DNA of 45,221 nucleotides from Variovorax paradoxus. Its GTDB lineage: Bacteria > Pseudomonadota > Gammaproteobacteria > Burkholderiales > Burkholderiaceae_C. The notes under the pieces were generated by a model that saw only the letters and a list, made by a program, of their open reading frames with translations, ran no database searches and had not been told where the DNA came from. Below are positions 37,869 to 45,221 of this stretch, piece by piece (within the stretch, counting starts at the first letter, position 1; each line of letters begins with the position of its first letter). The translations under genes were made by a program, and so were the position numbers. Location: contig NZ_JXQQ01000114.1 in assembly GCF_000834655.1 (NCBI RefSeq), positions 1 through 45,221 on the forward strand. The letters run 5' to 3'.

Positions 37869-39616
37869 TGGCCGCCCTCCCTGCGCGAGCCGTCTCCATG
37901 CGACCGCCCTCCCCTGAACGCATCGAACAGGCCCTTCGCGATGTCTTCGGGCACAGCCGGCTCCGAAGCGGTCAGGGCGATGTCATCCAGCGGGTCTTGG
38001 CCGGCGCGTCCACGCTTGCGGTGATGCCCACGGGCGCAGGCAAGTCCCTTTGTTATCAACTGCCAGCCGTGCTGTTCGAAGGCTTGACGGTCGTCGTGTC
38101 GCCGCTCATTGCCTTGATGAAGGACCAGTGCGAAAGGTTGCGCGACCTGGGTGTGCACGCGGTGCAGGTGAACAGCGCGGTGAACTCGGATGACCTTGCG
38201 CAAGCCGCACGCAATGTCGCCAACGGCAACGCCCGCATCGTACTGACGACGCCGGAGCGCCTGTGCGAACCGGAATTTCTCCGGCTGCTGGGCACGCGTC
38301 ACGTGGCATTGGTCGTCGTTGACGAAGCGCATTGCATCTCGCAGTGGGGACATGATTTCCGACCCGCCTTCCTGGAAATAGGCCCTGCCATCCGGACGCT
38401 GGGCAACCCGACGGTGCTGGCACTGACGGCCACCGCGGGTGACGGCGTGGCGGCCGACGTCATGAAGCTTCTGGAGATTCCGCGATCGGGCCTGATCGAC
38501 ACCGGCGCCTTTCGTGCCAATCTGCAATTCGCGGTGGAGCAAGCGACCGACGAAAAGGAGCGCTTGCGGCGCACCGTCGAATTCGTCCGGCAGGAGGCAG
38601 GCAACGGCATCGTCTATGCCGCCACGGTGAAAGCGGCGCAGCGGGTTTTCGAAGCGTTGAAGGCGTGCGACGAGTCCGTCGCGCTCTATCACGGCAAGCT
38701 CGGCACGCGCGAGCGCAACGCGGCGCAGGAGGCGTTCATGGCGGGCGACGTTCGGACCATGGTGGCCACCAACGCGTTCGGGATGGGCATCGACAAGGCA
38801 GATATCCGGTTCGTCCTGCATTGCCAGATGCCATCGAGCCTGCAGGCCTACTACCAGGAGGCGGGGCGTGCGGGCCGCGACGGACAGCGCGCGCGTTGCA
38901 TGCTGCTCTTCCACGCCAAAGACAGAGCGGTGCAGCAGTTCTTTCTTGCGGGCAGGTATCCGCAGCTGGAAGACCTGGACGCGATCTATCGGCAACTGCT
39001 CGCCGAGCCGCCGGAGGCTACAGGCTGGACCGCAGCCGGTCTGCTGGACGCGCTGGACCGGCCGCGCACCCGGATGCAGTCAGCCATTGCCGTGCTCAAG
39101 CAGGAGCAGGTGTTGAAGGTCGATCGGCGCGGAGCCATCTCGGTGCGCCCCCGCGCCGCAGCGAGCGTCGATTTTTCAGCGGTGCTGGAGACCTACAAGG
39201 ATCGGCGTCGGCAAGACCGCGAGACGCTGGAACGCATGATCTCCTATGCGCAATCGGGCCAGTGCAGGTGGCAACTGCTGCTGAACGACCTCGCGCCGGA
39301 CCCGGATCGGCAACGTTGCGGTTCGTGCGACAACTGCCGACGAATCGCGGCCCTTGAGGCGGCCATGGCACAGCCGATCGTGGTGAGCGAAGACGTCGCG
39401 ATCTCGGTGCGACAGAAGCCCGCCTTGGTTGCCGGCGATCCGGTGAAGGTCCGGCGATTCGGTCCGGGTGTGGTCATCGCTTCGGATTCGGCGTCGATTA
39501 CCGTCGGCTTCGCGGACGGCGCGAGCCGCTGTTTTCATCCCGACTACGTGACTCGCCTGGGCCGCGCGCGGGCGCGAGGCGATGCGAAACGAGAATCTGC
39601 TGCAGAGGTCGCCTAG
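37868..39616 (+). CDS. recQ: RecQ-family ATP-dependent DNA helicase with unusual C-terminus
   Basis: 582-residue 3'-5' DNA helicase. It has Walker A MPTGAGKSLCYQ (55-60), motif Ia VSPLIALMKDQ, VVDEAHCISQWGHDFRP (DEAH 152-155), motif III TALTATA, ATNAFGMGIDKADIRFV, and motif VI YYQEAGRAGRDG. The RecQ zinc site follows (CRWQLL, then C-x-x-C-x-x-C in CGSCDNC). The usual HRDC domain is absent. Instead the last ~60 residues (VKVRRFGPGVVIASDSASIT, VGFADGASRCFHPDYV) look like a small SH3-like beta-barrel tail as found on UvrD/PcrA. The start overlaps the stop of the acidic-protein gene; ATG at 37898 is an alternative. It probably acts in recombination repair. Confidence 0.93.
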   Translation: MAALPARAVSMRPPSPERIEQALRDVFGHSRLRSGQGDVIQRVLAGASTLAVMPTGAGKSLCYQLPAVLFEGLTVVVSPLIALMKDQCERLRDLGVHAVQVNSAVNSDDLAQAARNVANGNARIVLTTPERLCEPEFLRLLGTRHVALVVVDEAHCISQWGHDFRPAFLEIGPAIRTLGNPTVLALTATAGDGVAADVMKLLEIPRSGLIDTGAFRANLQFAVEQATDEKERLRRTVEFVRQEAGNGIVYAATVKAAQRVFEALKACDESVALYHGKLGTRERNAAQEAFMAGDVRTMVATNAFGMGIDKADIRFVLHCQMPSSLQAYYQEAGRAGRDGQRARCMLLFHAKDRAVQQFFLAGRYPQLEDLDAIYRQLLAEPPEATGWTAAGLLDALDRPRTRMQSAIAVLKQEQVLKVDRRGAISVRPRAAASVDFSAVLETYKDRRRQDRETLERMISYAQSGQCRWQLLLNDLAPDPDRQRCGSCDNCRRIAALEAAMAQPIVVSEDVAISVRQKPALVAGDPVKVRRFGPGVVIASDSASITVGFADGASRCFHPDYVTRLGRARARGDAKRESAAEVA

Positions 39617-39667
39617 CCGTTATTTAGCCGCAATTGACAGTGCCGGCCAGCCACCAAAGGCATCAGG

Positions 39668-41968
39668 TCAGAGCGCCGCCGCGCGCAGCCGTATCGGAAT
39701 GGCCTTCGACGCCGGGACCTTGCTCTTTTCCGCATGGTGCGCCAGGGGAACCAGCGGGTTGCACTCGGGGTAATACCCCCCGGCGCAGCCGGCCGGAATG
39801 TCGTATGCCGTGATGCGCAGCCCCTTGACCGTTCGCGCATGGCCGTCGTCCACCGCAGTGCTCACATCGACAAAGCCGCCGACCTCGAAACCGAAACGCT
39901 GGATGTCGCTGCGATTCATCAGCAGCACGCGACGCGTGCCGTAGATGCCGCGGAAACGGTCATCCAGGCTGTAGATCGTGGTGTTGAACTGGTCGTCACT
40001 GCGCAGCGTCATGAGTCGCAGCACGTCGGGAGCGGTCTCCGGCGTATCGGGGTCCGCAACGAGGTTGCCGTAGCCCTTGAAGTTCGCGCGCCCATTGGGT
40101 GTCTTCCATATGCGCTCGCTCGCCGGCAGAGGGCGCGGAAGACCACCAGGCGCCTCCAGGCGCTCGTTGAAGTCATGAAAAATTTCGGGCAAGGCCTGTG
40201 CAATCTGGTCGCGCACCAACGCGTAGTCTGCAACCCATTCGGTCCACGGCACCTTCGGGTTGGCCGGCAGGCTCGCCATGGCAATGCCGGCGACGATGGC
40301 CGGCTCGGACAGCAGCGTGTCCGCGGCAGGCTGCGCCACCCCTCGGGAGGCATGCATCACGCCTGTCGAATCCTCCACCGACACCGTTTGCTCTCCGCTG
40401 GCCTGGAGGTCCACCTCGATCCGACCCCGACACGGCAGCAGGTAAGACACCTCTCCGTGAATGAGGTGGCTGCGGTTGAGTTTCGTGGCCACGTGCACCG
40501 TCAAGCCCAGGCCTCGCCAGGCCGCCTCCAGCCTTTCGGTGTCCGGCGCAGCCCGCAAGAAGTTGCCGCCCAGACCGACGAAGGCGCGCACTGCGCCTGC
40601 CAACACGCCTTCACAGGTCTCCACGGTGTTGAGGCCCTTCTCCCTCGGCGGCATGAACCCATACATTTCCGCCAGCTTGTCCAACGGTGCGAGTTCCGGT
40701 TTTTCGGTGATGCCGACAGTCCGCTGACCCTGTACGTTGGAATGCCCGCGCACCGGGCAGATGCCGGCGCCCGGCCTGCCGATGTGGCCGCCGAGCAGCA
40801 AGAGGTTGGAAACCATCTGGACGTTTTCCACGCCCTTGCGGTGCTGCGTGAGGCCCATCCCGTAGATGCCGATCACGGCCTTCGCGTTCGCGAACGTAAT
40901 TGCCGCGGCCTCCAGTTGAGCCTGCAGCAGGCCTGATTCCGCCTCGATCGCAGCCCACTCTGTCGTACGCAACGATGCTGCGAAGGCTTCGAAGCCCTCG
41001 GTGTGTTCCGCGATGAATGCGGCGTCGACCACGCGCGCATGCCCCTCGGCGAGCGCGCGGTCGTCGGCTGCGACAAGCGCCTTGCACAAGCCGGTCAGTG
41101 CCGCCAGATCCCCTCCGTTCTTCAGCTGCAGATACTGGGTGCTGATGTCGGTGTGCGCGGGCGTCAGCATCTCCGTGGGCGACTGTGGATTGACGAACTC
41201 GACGAGGCCGCGCTCCCGCAGCGGATTGAAGGTAACGATGGATGCGCCGCGCTTGCGCGCGTCCTGCAACTGGTGAAGCATGCGCGGGCTGCTGACGCCG
41301 GTGTTGTGACCGAAGATGAAGATCGCATCGCATTGCTCGAAATCGTCCAGACGCACGGTGCCCACCGGCACGCCGATGGTTTCAGGCAGCGCCACCGACG
41401 TGCTCTCGTGGCACATGTTCGAACTGTCGGGCAGGTTGTTGTTGCCATACAAGCGTGCGAGCAGCTGGTACATGTAGCTGGTCTCCAGCGACGCCCGACC
41501 CGAGGCGTAGAAGACGACCGACGCTGGATCCTCAACACGGAGGTCCCGCAGATGCGCGCCGATGCCGGCGAACGCCTCCTCCCAACTGGTCTCGAGGTAA
41601 CGATCGGTCTGGGCGTCCCATTTCATCGGCACGGTCAGGCGCCCTCCCGCTTCGAGCTCGTGGTCGTCCCATGCCAGCAGATCGGTCACCGTGTGCTCGA
41701 GGAAGAACGCCGCCGGCAACCGCTTGCTAGTCAGCTCCCAAGCGGTTGCCTTGGCGCCGTTCTCACAGAATTCCGCAGCGTGCGGATGCTCGGGCTTGGC
41801 CCACGCACAACTCACGCAGGCGAAGCCTTCGGGCTTGTTCTGCTTCCACAGCGCCTCGGCGCCGATGATGGGGATTCGTTCGCGCAGCAGATAGGTGCCG
41901 ACCGCTTTGAGCGAACCCCAACCACCTGCCGCATGGGTGTACGGCTCGAATCGCGTTTTGTCGTTCAC
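39668..41968 (-). CDS. FdhF/YdeP-family molybdopterin oxidoreductase
   Basis: 766-residue member of the DMSO-reductase superfamily, YdeP subgroup (E. coli YdeP is ~759 aa and linked to acid resistance). The N-terminal FACVSCAWAKPEHPH holds two cysteines only (C51, C54), so an intact four-Cys [4Fe-4S] motif is not evident. Molybdopterin-binding blocks follow: FYASGRASLETSYMYQLLAR, MCHESTSVALPETIGVP, CDAIFIFGHNTGVSSPRMLH, IGIYGMGLTQHRKGVEN and the C-terminal MTLRSDDQFNTTIYSLDDRFRG. The start is GTG at 41968 (GGAG upstream). A perfect 14-bp palindrome lies 36 bp upstream. It is a soluble cytoplasmic enzyme by lack of a Tat signal. Its substrate is unknown in this subgroup. Confidence 0.9.
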   Translation of the reverse strand: MNDKTRFEPYTHAAGGWGSLKAVGTYLLRERIPIIGAEALWKQNKPEGFACVSCAWAKPEHPHAAEFCENGAKATAWELTSKRLPAAFFLEHTVTDLLAWDDHELEAGGRLTVPMKWDAQTDRYLETSWEEAFAGIGAHLRDLRVEDPASVVFYASGRASLETSYMYQLLARLYGNNNLPDSSNMCHESTSVALPETIGVPVGTVRLDDFEQCDAIFIFGHNTGVSSPRMLHQLQDARKRGASIVTFNPLRERGLVEFVNPQSPTEMLTPAHTDISTQYLQLKNGGDLAALTGLCKALVAADDRALAEGHARVVDAAFIAEHTEGFEAFAASLRTTEWAAIEAESGLLQAQLEAAAITFANAKAVIGIYGMGLTQHRKGVENVQMVSNLLLLGGHIGRPGAGICPVRGHSNVQGQRTVGITEKPELAPLDKLAEMYGFMPPREKGLNTVETCEGVLAGAVRAFVGLGGNFLRAAPDTERLEAAWRGLGLTVHVATKLNRSHLIHGEVSYLLPCRGRIEVDLQASGEQTVSVEDSTGVMHASRGVAQPAADTLLSEPAIVAGIAMASLPANPKVPWTEWVADYALVRDQIAQALPEIFHDFNERLEAPGGLPRPLPASERIWKTPNGRANFKGYGNLVADPDTPETAPDVLRLMTLRSDDQFNTTIYSLDDRFRGIYGTRRVLLMNRSDIQRFGFEVGGFVDVSTAVDDGHARTVKGLRITAYDIPAGCAGGYYPECNPLVPLAHHAEKSKVPASKAIPIRLRAAAL

Positions 41969-42322
41969 ACTGCTCCAGCTTTCTATGACGTGGGCACACC
42001 GTATGCGACCGGTCGCAACGGGTTGTAGGCCGGTGCCGAGCCGAGCTGTGGGTACAGCGCTGGCGCACCGATGCAAAAGCCCGATCTGCCGCGCCCCAGG
42101 GTCGCCACAATGCCGATCAGCAAACGGGCCCATGCGCACCCTGAAAACTTATCAAGAAGCGGCACGCGTTAACAACTCGACCTGGGTTTGTTTCCGCCTA
42201 CAAGACATCGACGTCCAACCCGACACCGCGGCGCACTTCGCCTGTCCCGAATGTGTAGGGCAATTGTTTTGGAGTTGAACTGTGCGCAAAGTGACCGCCC
42301 ATCTCATGCGGGAGAAAAATCA
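41969..42322. other. Divergent intergenic region between ydeP-like gene and hypothetical gene
   Basis: 354 bp between two diverging genes. Apart from the palindrome at 42004-42017, I see no gene. Open frames across it belong to upstream extensions of the flanking genes without protein-like sequence. It must hold promoters for both genes; no confident -35/-10 pair was found. Confidence 0.6.
42004..42017. promoter_or_regulatory. Perfect 14-bp palindrome upstream of the YdeP-like gene
   Basis: TGCGACCGGTCGCA is self-complementary and centred 43 bp upstream of the GTG start at 41968. A symmetric site of this length in a divergent intergenic region is a good candidate operator. The cognate regulator is not in the immediate neighbourhood. 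Confidence 0.5.
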
Positions 42323-42787
42323 ATGACCAGCGATATTTCTGCGAAGCGAAAGCTTGAGTCGTCCCGCGCCGCGCTTCTTGGGGCGATGGGCTTCACGATG
42401 ACTGATACAGAGTCGGGTCCGCGAATCGTGGCCGTTGCAAAAGGCGATGGCCGTGGAGGCCTGACATGGAGTGGCCAGGCTCGACGAAGAGTCGAGCGGA
42501 GCATGCTCGGGCGCTGGTGGCGGCGAAGCCGTCTGAGCACAGTGGCCGAGGTGGGCAGGCCTCTGCTCCAAGGCTATGCCTCGAGGCACCCGGCCCGTCT
42601 GATCGCTTACGCCGCGGGTACCGGAGCGCTGATTGCCTTGTTCAAGCCTTGGCGCCTTCTGTCGCTCGGGATGGTCGCGGGATTGCTTTTCCGCAGCACG
42701 GATGTGGCGGGATTTCTCTCGGACTGTCTGGTGCCCGAATTGGGCGATACCGAAAGCCCGCGCGACGACTTTCTGGATCTGCCCTAA
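42323..42787 (+). CDS. Hypothetical protein with a hydrophobic hairpin
   Basis: 154-residue protein. A basic N-terminal half (AKRKLESSRAALLGAMGF, then SGQARRRVERSMLGRWWRRS) is followed by a hydrophobic stretch around residues 95-125 (LIAYAAGTGALIALFKPW, then SLGMVAGLLF) that could form two short membrane helices. The tail is acidic (ELGDTESPRDDFLDLP). It resembles small stress-associated membrane proteins of the DUF883/DUF3618 style in layout, but I cannot assign a family. GGAG upstream supports the ATG at 42323. Its end overlaps the end of the convergent gene by 4 bp. Confidence 0.65.
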   Translation: MTSDISAKRKLESSRAALLGAMGFTMTDTESGPRIVAVAKGDGRGGLTWSGQARRRVERSMLGRWWRRSRLSTVAEVGRPLLQGYASRHPARLIAYAAGTGALIALFKPWRLLSLGMVAGLLFRSTDVAGFLSDCLVPELGDTESPRDDFLDLP

Positions 42788-43059
42788 CGCGACGTGCTGT
42801 GCGGCTTGGCTGGGACTTCGGCTTCCTCTCCGCGCTCCCCGGGATCTCCGGAAGGCTTGTTCGCCTCTCGTCCCATGCGGCTTCCTTTCTCTGGCGAGTC
42901 GATGCCGACCAGCCGGTTCTGCTCAATATTCGAGCCGCTCATCGTGCGTTGTGCGTCGTCGCCGCCGATTTCTGACTCTTCACCATTCACCGCGCCGGCG
43001 GCCTTCGCGCGTCGGCCGCTCGAGGCCGGTTCAGATGTGGGGGTGTTGGCTTTGTTCAC
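42784..43059 (-). CDS. Small hydrophilic hypothetical protein
   Basis: 91-residue, polar, probably disordered protein rich in Glu, Gly, Ser and Arg (TSEPASSGRRAKAAGAVNG, then NRLVGIDSPEKGSRMGREA, and an end of EEAEVPAKPHSTSR). No motif, signal or membrane segment is seen. The start is probably GTG at 43059; an ATG at 43125 would add 22 basic residues. Its composition resembles glycine-rich stress (GsiB/Con-10-like) proteins but without clear repeats. It overlaps the convergent gene end by 4 bp. The neighbourhood with DUF3606 suggests stress-phase expression (inference). Confidence 0.5.
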   Translation of the reverse strand: MNKANTPTSEPASSGRRAKAAGAVNGEESEIGGDDAQRTMSGSNIEQNRLVGIDSPEKGSRMGREANKPSGDPGERGEEAEVPAKPHSTSR

Positions 43060-43182
43060 TGTGTGCTCTTTACGTATGTGGAAAGACCGTCGATGGCTGC
43101 TGCGCTGCAAGCGCGCCGAGGCCAAGTCATAGCGGATCTTTGGACCTCATCTACTTGACTGGATGCTGGCCTGGCTGCAGGT

Positions 43183-43198
43183 CGGGTTCATGAACCCG
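43183..43198. terminator. 16-bp palindrome overlapping the DUF3606 stop
   Basis: CGGGTTCATGAACCCG is perfectly self-complementary and overlaps the stop codon of the minus-strand DUF3606 gene at 43188. It can fold as a 6-bp stem with a CATG loop. There is no U-tract, so the terminator role is uncertain; it might be a protein site instead. Confidence 0.4.
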
Positions 43199-43397
43199 TG
43201 TCGCCCGTCGCGTCCGAGTTCGTCGAACTTCGGCTCCCCTTCAAATACAGCTCCACATCGGCGGCCACTTCACCAACCTTGGAGACGGCTTGCTCGAGTT
43301 GGTCGTCCGTGACGTTGAATTCGCGCGTCCAACGCGCGCGTTGCGCTGCGTCTTGCATGTCGATGCGAGGAGTCGCGGTGTTTCCAGTGGCTGCCAT
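43188..43397 (-). CDS. DUF3606-domain small protein
   Basis: 69-residue protein. RIDMQDAAQRARWTREFNVT, then DDQLEQAVSKVGEVAADVELYLKG, matches the short DUF3606 pattern (a tryptophan-containing helix followed by an xxLxxAVxxVGxxxxDVxxxL helix). Such proteins are common and often multi-copy in soil Burkholderiales, with unknown function. The start at 43397 has CCGGAGA upstream. A longer open frame to 43466 is not needed. It is 40 bp downstream of the zinc dehydrogenase stop on the same strand and may share its transcript. Confidence 0.8.
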   Translation of the reverse strand: MAATGNTATPRIDMQDAAQRARWTREFNVTDDQLEQAVSKVGEVAADVELYLKGSRSSTNSDATGDTGS

Positions 43398-43437
43398 GGT
43401 GTTCTCCGGAAAGGAATGAATAACGGACGGGCGAAGA

Positions 43438-44655
43438 TCAAAGCGGAAGTGCGCGATCGCCTGCAAGCGCTGCGTGGGTCACCGCAGGACCGGAAGGCGT
43501 CAGCACGACCTTGCGGCACTCTTCCTCGGCCTTCTCGAAGATGTCGTAGCCGCGCGCGGCGTCTTCCAGGGCCATGTGGTGCGTGATGATGACTTCGGGC
43601 TTCAGGTCTCCTGCCTGGATGTGTTCGAGCAACCTGGGCATGTGCTGCTGCGCATGGGTCTGGCCCATCTTGAAGGTCAGGCCCTTCTCGAACGCATCGC
43701 CGAACAGGAAGCCGTGGATGAAGCCCGCGTACACGCCGGGCACGCTGACAACGCCGCCGCGCCGCGTGGCCGCGATGGCCTGGCGCAGCGCCTTGCCGCT
43801 GGACCCCTCCAGCTTCAGGTCGGTCATGACGGTTTCCAGCGTGCTGCCCTTGGCTTCGAACCCGACGGCGTCGATGGACGCATCCACCCCGCGGAAGTCG
43901 GTGCGCTCGATGATCGCGCCCGCGGGATCGTCGATGTCCTTGAAATTGATCGGCTCCACGCCGTAGGTCGCGCGTGCGAATTCGAGACGGTAAGCGTGTT
44001 CGTCGACCATGAAGATGCGCTCGGCGCCCAGCAGGCGGGCCGAGGCCGCGGCCATCAGGCCCACCGGCCCCGCGCCGAAGATGGCCACCGTCGAGCCGGG
44101 ACCGACCTCGCCGTTGATCGCGGCCTGGTAGCCGGTGGGCAGGATGTCGGACAGGAACAGCACCTGTTCGTCGGCGAGGCCAGGCGGAATCACGAGCGGG
44201 CCCACGTTCGCCTTGGGAACGCGCACGAACTCGGCTTGGCCGCCCGGGTAGCCACCGTACAGGTGCGAATAGCCGAAGAGCCCGGCGCCCGAGCGCACGT
44301 TCTTCTTGTTGAGAATCGCGCCGCGGCCCGGATTGGTGGTCTCGCACGCGGCAAAAAGCGTGCGGCTGCAAAAGAAGCACTGTCCGCAGGCGATCGTGAA
44401 CGGCACGACCACGCGATCGCCCTTCTTCAATCGCGTGACGCCCTTGCCTGTTTCTTCCACGATGCCCATGAACTCGTGGCCGAGGATGTCGCCCGACTCC
44501 ATGTCCGGAATCTTGCCCCGGAAGATGTGAAGGTCCGAACCGCAGATCGCGGTGGCGGTCACGCGCAGCAGCACATCGTCTTCCTGCTCCAGCACCGGGT
44601 CGGGCACTGTCTCGACGCTGACGTTTTTGGAGGACTGGTACGTGAGGGCTTTCAT
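43438..44655 (-). CDS. Zinc-dependent alcohol dehydrogenase (formaldehyde dehydrogenase-like)
   Basis: 405-residue medium-chain dehydrogenase of the glutathione-independent formaldehyde dehydrogenase/threonine-dehydrogenase-like group. The catalytic zinc ligands are in CGSDLHIFRG and GHEFMG. Structural zinc cysteines are in CGQCFFCSRTLFAACE. The NAD Rossmann motif is IFGAGPVGLMAA, with an Asp/Glu after beta-2 (MVDEHAYRLEFA) favouring NAD. It has a longer middle loop (TTNPGRGAILNKKNVRSGAG) typical of the FDH subgroup. The C-terminus is slightly extended. It is probably monocistronic or co-transcribed with DUF3606. The likely role is aldehyde/alcohol detoxification; the exact substrate is unknown. 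Confidence 0.92.
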   Translation of the reverse strand: MKALTYQSSKNVSVETVPDPVLEQEDDVLLRVTATAICGSDLHIFRGKIPDMESGDILGHEFMGIVEETGKGVTRLKKGDRVVVPFTIACGQCFFCSRTLFAACETTNPGRGAILNKKNVRSGAGLFGYSHLYGGYPGGQAEFVRVPKANVGPLVIPPGLADEQVLFLSDILPTGYQAAINGEVGPGSTVAIFGAGPVGLMAAASARLLGAERIFMVDEHAYRLEFARATYGVEPINFKDIDDPAGAIIERTDFRGVDASIDAVGFEAKGSTLETVMTDLKLEGSSGKALRQAIAATRRGGVVSVPGVYAGFIHGFLFGDAFEKGLTFKMGQTHAQQHMPRLLEHIQAGDLKPEVIITHHMALEDAARGYDIFEKAEEECRKVVLTPSGPAVTHAALAGDRALPL

Positions 44656-44982
44656 GGCGCGTTCCTTAAGATGGGCGGGTGAGTTCGCTGAGTCGGCCGG
44701 TCAAACTAGGGCGCCACTTTTTTCGATGCTGTAGGAGCGCAGGCCCTGGACGTGCGCGCCCGGTCCGTCGGGATGGCCCGCGCTCTGGAACTTCGTTTCC
44801 AGCCAGGCAAGAGAGCCTGTGAATGTGCCGCGCGTCGCGCATCACACGTCAACATCGAAATGTATTGTTGGAAAGACGGGGGGAGATACAGAGCGATACG
44901 CAGGACAGGTCAAGCGGTTATCTCGCGGGCGACATTTGGATCAACCAGCCCTTCCAACAGAACCTGCCACCACGGAGATCCA
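44656..44982. other. Divergent intergenic region without recognisable gene
   Basis: 327 bp between the zinc dehydrogenase and the exported hydrolase. I see no open frame of substance, tRNA or strong hairpin. A weak dyad (CAACA/TGTTG) lies around 44850-44871. It presumably carries promoters for both diverging genes, but no confident hexamer pair was found. Confidence 0.55.
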
Positions 44983-45221
44983 ATGACATCGTCGTTCCAA
45001 ATGCCACGCCGAGCCTTCCTTGCCGCGACCGCGCTGAGCGCTACTGCCGCTCAGCTCGCAGCGATCACTCCCGCCTTCGCGCAGCCCGCTGGCGCGCTCA
45101 AACGCCTCGAACCGCTCAAGAGCATCGAGGCCAACGGCCTGAGCATGGGCTACTTCGAGGCCGGCCCGGCCAACGGCGCGCCGGTGATCCTTCTTCACGG
45201 CTGGCCCTACGACATCCACAT
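44983..45221 (+). CDS. Tat-exported alpha/beta hydrolase, N-terminal part (runs off right edge)
   Basis: The first 79 residues of a protein with a twin-arginine signal (MPRRAFLAATALSATAAQ, cleavage likely after AFA) and the start of an alpha/beta hydrolase fold (GAPVILLHGWPYDIH, containing the oxyanion His-Gly). CACGGAGATCC upstream supports the ATG at 44983. The catalytic nucleophile and His lie beyond the window, so the subfamily cannot be set. It resembles the exported hydrolase at 11359-12306 in layout (Tat signal then hydrolase), though not closely in sequence. A periplasmic location is inferred from the signal. Confidence 0.85.
   Translation, partial: MTSSFQMPRRAFLAATALSATAAQLAAITPAFAQPAGALKRLEPLKSIEANGLSMGYFEAGPANGAPVILLHGWPYDIH

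Noticed and set aside
1..45221. Mobile elements, prophage, CRISPR arrays, toxin-antitoxin pairs
   Set aside because: No transposase DDE, integrase, phage structural, Cas or recognisable toxin-antitoxin motif was seen, and no spaced repeat array; the only tandem repeat is the short 11-bp array at 2977-3020.

Overview
The window is high-GC DNA with a gene order typical of a betaproteobacterium of the Comamonadaceae, most likely Variovorax. The evidence is the housekeeping blocks yicC-gmk-rpoZ-spoT-greB and (kinase)-(PP2C)-rph-rdgB-hemW, the heavy GC codon bias, many LysR/TetR/AraC regulators, and a StyA1/StyA2B flavoprotein monooxygenase pair of the type described from Variovorax paradoxus EPS. 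No IS element, integrase, phage block, CRISPR array or rRNA was found.

Layout: (1) 1-3890: catalase C-terminus, dgdA with divergent dgdR, and a hypothetical protein with a 2OG-Fe(II)-oxygenase-like residue pattern. (2) 3893-10221: a catabolic-looking cluster. A minus-strand operon of SDR, styA1, styA2B and a dienelactone hydrolase/SnoaL fusion lies divergent from an AraC-family regulator. The architecture resembles bacterial indole-oxidation (iif/ind-type) clusters, but the substrate is inferred. (3) 10259-13212: LysR regulator divergent from a Tat-exported alpha/beta hydrolase and an SDR, with clear operator-like dyads between. (4) 13282-15500: a four-gene operon with an uncharacterised protein, a small COG2229-like GTPase and two roadblock/LC7 proteins. 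(5) 15501-16327: 0.8 kb with no recognisable gene, then tRNA-Ser(UGA).

(6) 16457-25915: core genes hemW, rdgB, rph, PP2C phosphatase and Ser/Thr kinase on minus; yicC, gmk, rpoZ and spoT on plus; greB convergent. (7) 26082-27453: a methyltransferase of visibly lower GC, a small exported protein, and tRNA-Arg(ACG) with a strong terminator. (8) 27625-34260: TetR repressor divergent from a complete tripartite RND efflux operon. (9) 34348-36466: TetR regulator, type II NADH dehydrogenase and a tiny membrane protein, with the first two translationally coupled. (10) 36475-45221: a stress/redox-flavoured stretch with a stand-alone receiver protein, small exported and acidic proteins, a RecQ helicase, a YdeP-like molybdopterin oxidoreductase, small hypothetical proteins, DUF3606, a zinc alcohol dehydrogenase, and the start of another Tat-exported alpha/beta hydrolase.

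The most interesting parts are the styA1-styA2B-SDR-DLH/SnoaL-AraC cluster and the GTPase/roadblock operon. All family calls are from reading the sequence; no database search was run.
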